Of a stretch of 54,714 nt of DNA, positions 52,960 through 54,714 are shown piece after piece. The first letter of the stretch is position 1. Every line of letters begins with the position of its first letter. A program made the translations under genes and the position numbers. The notes below the pieces were generated by a model. It had not been told where the DNA came from. It did not search any database and saw nothing but the letters and a program-made list of their open reading frames with translations. This DNA comes from DATCDE01 sp038252405 (GTDB lineage: Bacteria > Actinomycetota > Actinomycetes > Prado026), in contig JBBSAJ010000015.1 of NCBI GenBank assembly GCA_038252405.1, forward strand, positions 1 through 54,714, read 5' to 3'.

Positions 52960-53575
52960 GCGGTCGGGCGCACCTTCATCGACCGGGAGCTGTACCTGCC
53001 CAAGGTGTGGACGTAGGACCGGGACCGCTGCAACGAGGCTGGCATGCCCGACTCGGTGGGGTTCGCAACCAAGCCCGGGTTGGCGATGCGGATGCTGGCC
53101 CGCGCCGTTGACGCCGGGGTGCCGGCGGGGTCGAGTCTGCAGCGGACGTGCTGGCCGGCGGCCTGCCGCCGCAGGCGTTCAAGCGGATCTCCGCCGGCGC
53201 GGGGTCGAAAGGGCCAAGGATCTACCACTGGGCTCGGGTGGCGATCCGCCCACTCGAAGACCCCGCCATGGGCTACTGGCTGCGGATCCGGCGCCCGGTG
53301 ACCGACCCCACGGACCGCAACACCCGTGCCACGGCCAGCCCGGCACCCCGCTGCGTGAGCTGGCGAGCATCGCCGCCGGTGCAAAAGGAGGGCTGCGCAA
53401 CCGGTCGGCGAGCTGATCCCGCTCACCGTCCCTGAGGTCCGCCGGCTGCTCGCCCACCTCATCTGGACCACCACCGCGACCCACAGCGACGTCCTCGCCT
53501 GGTCACACTGGCGCCGCCGGCACCAAGGTCGCGCCCGCCGCTGCCACTACACCGCCAGAGTGGCCCCGCCAGGTT
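52960..53575 (+). mobile_element. Decayed IS701-family transposase
   Basis: Fragments of one transposase occur in order across three frames. TFIDRELYLPKVWT then a stop codon (TAG), DRDRCNEAGMPDSVGFATKP and GLAMRMLARAVDAGVPAG (52970-53130); AGAGSKGPRIYHWARVAIRP (about 53190-53255); GTPLRELASIAAGAKGGLRN (about 53343-53400); and VPEVRRLLAHLIWTTTATHS with VLAWSHWRRRHQGRARR at the end. The N-terminal third, the DDE-bearing middle and both ends are missing or broken. No terminal inverted repeats or target duplication could be identified. It is a non-functional remnant. Confidence 0.75.
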
Positions 53576-53599
53576 CTCGGTGGCCGTGCTTCAGGACGC

Positions 53600-54112
53600 T
53601 CAGGTGTGGTTCTCGACGTACTCCTCGGGGTCACGGTCACGCGCCCGGATGCCGCCCGCGTGCCGGGCCTCGAACACGGCGAACGCCACCGCGATGCCGT
53701 GGCGTAGCTTCAGGTCGGCGTGGTGGCGGAAGTCGGCCAGGTCCTCCCGCTCCTCCTCGGCCATGTGGTCGCTGTTGGCCTCGCGCGCCTGGGTGACGGC
53801 GTCCCACCACGGCGTGCTGCCGACCTCGTGCCGCTCGACCTCGGCGCAGGCGTCACGGATCTCGTTGTGGTCCTTGATGACGTCCTCGACCTCCGCCCGC
53901 GCACTCGACGCCCCGCCGGCGCCGGTGCCGATCCGGAGTAGGTGCGGGTAGAACAGCTCCTCCTCGGCGGCAGCGTGGACCTCAAGCAGGATCCTGAGTC
54001 GTGTCCAGACCGCTCCCAGCGCCTCGGTGTCACCCGGCCCGATGTCGTCGAGGTAGGCGAACAGACGGCGCTGCTCGTGGTGGTCGTGGAGGATCAGGTC
54101 GGTGATGTCCAT
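53600..54112 (-). CDS. Hemerythrin domain protein
   Basis: 170 residues; ATG 54112 has GGGAGG four bases upstream. It is a four-helix HHE protein: DITDLILHDHHEQRRLFAYL, ILLEVHAAAEEELFYPHLLR, DVIKDHNEIRDACAEVERHE and a later SDHMAEEEREDLADFRHHAD. The His and Glu residues of all four helices needed for a di-iron site are present. Proteins of this group bind oxygen, nitric oxide or iron, or sense redox state. The start lies inside the 3' end of the vapC-like gene, an overlap probably produced by the deletion in that gene. Confidence 0.92.
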   Translation of the reverse strand: MDITDLILHDHHEQRRLFAYLDDIGPGDTEALGAVWTRLRILLEVHAAAEEELFYPHLLRIGTGAGGASSARAEVEDVIKDHNEIRDACAEVERHEVGSTPWWDAVTQAREANSDHMAEEEREDLADFRHHADLKLRHGIAVAFAVFEARHAGGIRARDRDPEEYVENHT

Positions 54113-54492
54113 GCGACCTCCCGTGGTCCGGCGCTACGGAGCGCCCGTGCGCCAAGCCTGTCAGCCGGGCGCCGCGCTCGACACTGCGGGGGTCGATGCT
54201 TACTCGGCCCGCTGGCTCCATTGGGTCCAGGACGGTGGTTCAGCTCGGCTGCGGCGGCGATCAGCAGATCGGGGATCGACGGGGCGCGATGCTGTCCACG
54301 CTCGGCCAGCAGGCGCTGCACCTGCACGGCCCGGTCCTCGACGGCGGACCGCGCGGAGAACCCTGCCTCGAGCAGGGTCACGGTGGTGATGGTCACCAGT
54401 CCCCGCTCGATCCGCTCGGCCCACTCCTCAGCATCGGGGCTGGAACCCAGCCGAACCAGCGCGGACTTGTCGATCAGCCAGGACGTGCTCAT
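54094..54492 (-). pseudogene. vapC: VapC-type PIN toxin with altered C-terminus
   Basis: 132 residues, start overlapping the vapB stop (ATGA). PIN-domain acidic residues D8 (SWLIDKSALVRL), E42 (TLLEAGFSA) and D75 (PSIPDLLIAAAAEL) are present. After residue 85 the sequence turns into Pro/Arg-rich non-PIN residues (NHRPGPNGASGPSKHRPP) where a VapC should have the last strand with its fourth acidic residue. A nearby different frame reads PMEPAGRVSID, which resembles the normal end, so an internal deletion/frameshift is likely. The toxin is probably inactive or weak, but an altered active protein cannot be excluded. Confidence 0.75.
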
Positions 54493-54710
54493 GACCAGGC
54501 GTCGGACCTGACCGTGTCGTCGCCGAGGTCGGGCAACAGCTCCGCCACCGCCCGCAGGTCGTCTGCTGTGACAGACCCGGCCGTGCGGCGGGCCTCACGA
54601 TGAAGGTGGCGGCGCAGGTACTCGGTCCGGGAGATGCCCAGGCGGGCAGCCTGCTCATCCAGCAGGTTGAGGTCCTCCGCGGGGAAGTTGCGAATCAGGA
54701 CGTCAGGCAT
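54489..54710 (-). CDS. vapB: VapB-type ribbon-helix-helix antitoxin
   Basis: 73 residues. The N-terminal ribbon-helix-helix is PDVLIRNFPAEDLNLLDEQA then ARLGISRTEYLRRHLHREAR; the C-terminal tail (VTADDLRAVAELLPDLGDD) is acidic and would bind the toxin. The stop overlaps the vapC start by four bases, as expected for a VapBC operon. The promoter lies outside the window (the start is four bases from the edge). The gene is intact although the toxin next to it is not. Confidence 0.85.
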   Translation of the reverse strand: MPDVLIRNFPAEDLNLLDEQAARLGISRTEYLRRHLHREARRTAGSVTADDLRAVAELLPDLGDDTVRSDAWS

Positions 54711-54714
54711 CAGA

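Overview
This is a GC-rich stretch of chromosome from an actinomycete (Actinomycetota). The lineage call rests on bldC, DUF3073, DUF3151, the purSQL arrangement, a 13E12-type DUF222/HNH protein with an actinobacterial LexA box, and frequent GTG starts. The genus cannot be fixed from sequence alone; a Streptomyces/Frankia/Geodermatophilus-like relative is plausible. No rRNA, tRNA or CRISPR array was seen.

Layout. 1-2.9 kb: the 5' part of an ECF sigma factor gene (minus strand, runs off the left edge) fused to a zinc-finger anti-sigma-like segment, two membrane segments and a Pro-Thr repeat tail; then a divergent protein with a degenerate GGDEF-like region. 3.0-9.2 kb: pyrE, a membrane protein plus LemA pair, DedA, a SpoU-type RNA methyltransferase with a CoA-disulfide-reductase-like flavoprotein, fba and DUF3151. 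9.3-25.8 kb: a regulator, then the purine block purA, purD, purB-purC-(galE-like), purS-purQ-purL, interrupted by a class III aminotransferase, a MecA-type penicillin-binding protein, a 13E12/HNH gene and membrane genes. 25.9-30.7 kb: acyl-CoA synthetase, TetR, flavin monooxygenase and alpha/beta hydrolase. 30.9-34.9 kb: a four-gene polyamine-type ABC importer closed by a strong hairpin. 35.0-40.5 kb: purF-purM, DUF3073, a Leu/Val dehydrogenase, an unknown protein and bldC. 40.5-47.4 kb: a two-component system divergent from a LolA/RseB-like exported protein and an ABC exporter, then a cyclic-nucleotide-binding protein and a RodA/FtsW-type SEDS protein.

From about 47.4 kb to the right edge the character changes. 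Intact genes are short and sparse, and between them lie a frameshifted LuxR regulator, fragments of enzyme families, a decayed IS701-type transposase and a VapBC pair whose toxin has lost its C-terminal end. Clear intact genes here are two small proteins (49.9 and 50.3 kb), a LapA-domain protein, an N5-(carboxyethyl)ornithine synthase-like dehydrogenase and a hemerythrin. This looks like an eroding accessory segment.

How it works together. Nine genes cover most of the route from PRPP to IMP and on to AMP (purF, D, S/Q/L, M, C, B, A); purN, purK, purE and purH are not in the window. Several of these genes and their neighbours carry a TANNNT-like -10 box only 6-7 bases before the start codon, which suggests leaderless transcripts. 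The most unusual items are the membrane-tethered sigma-factor fusion, the HNH gene whose start codon lies inside a perfect LexA/SOS palindrome, and a family of about 49-base palindromes found three times between genes.
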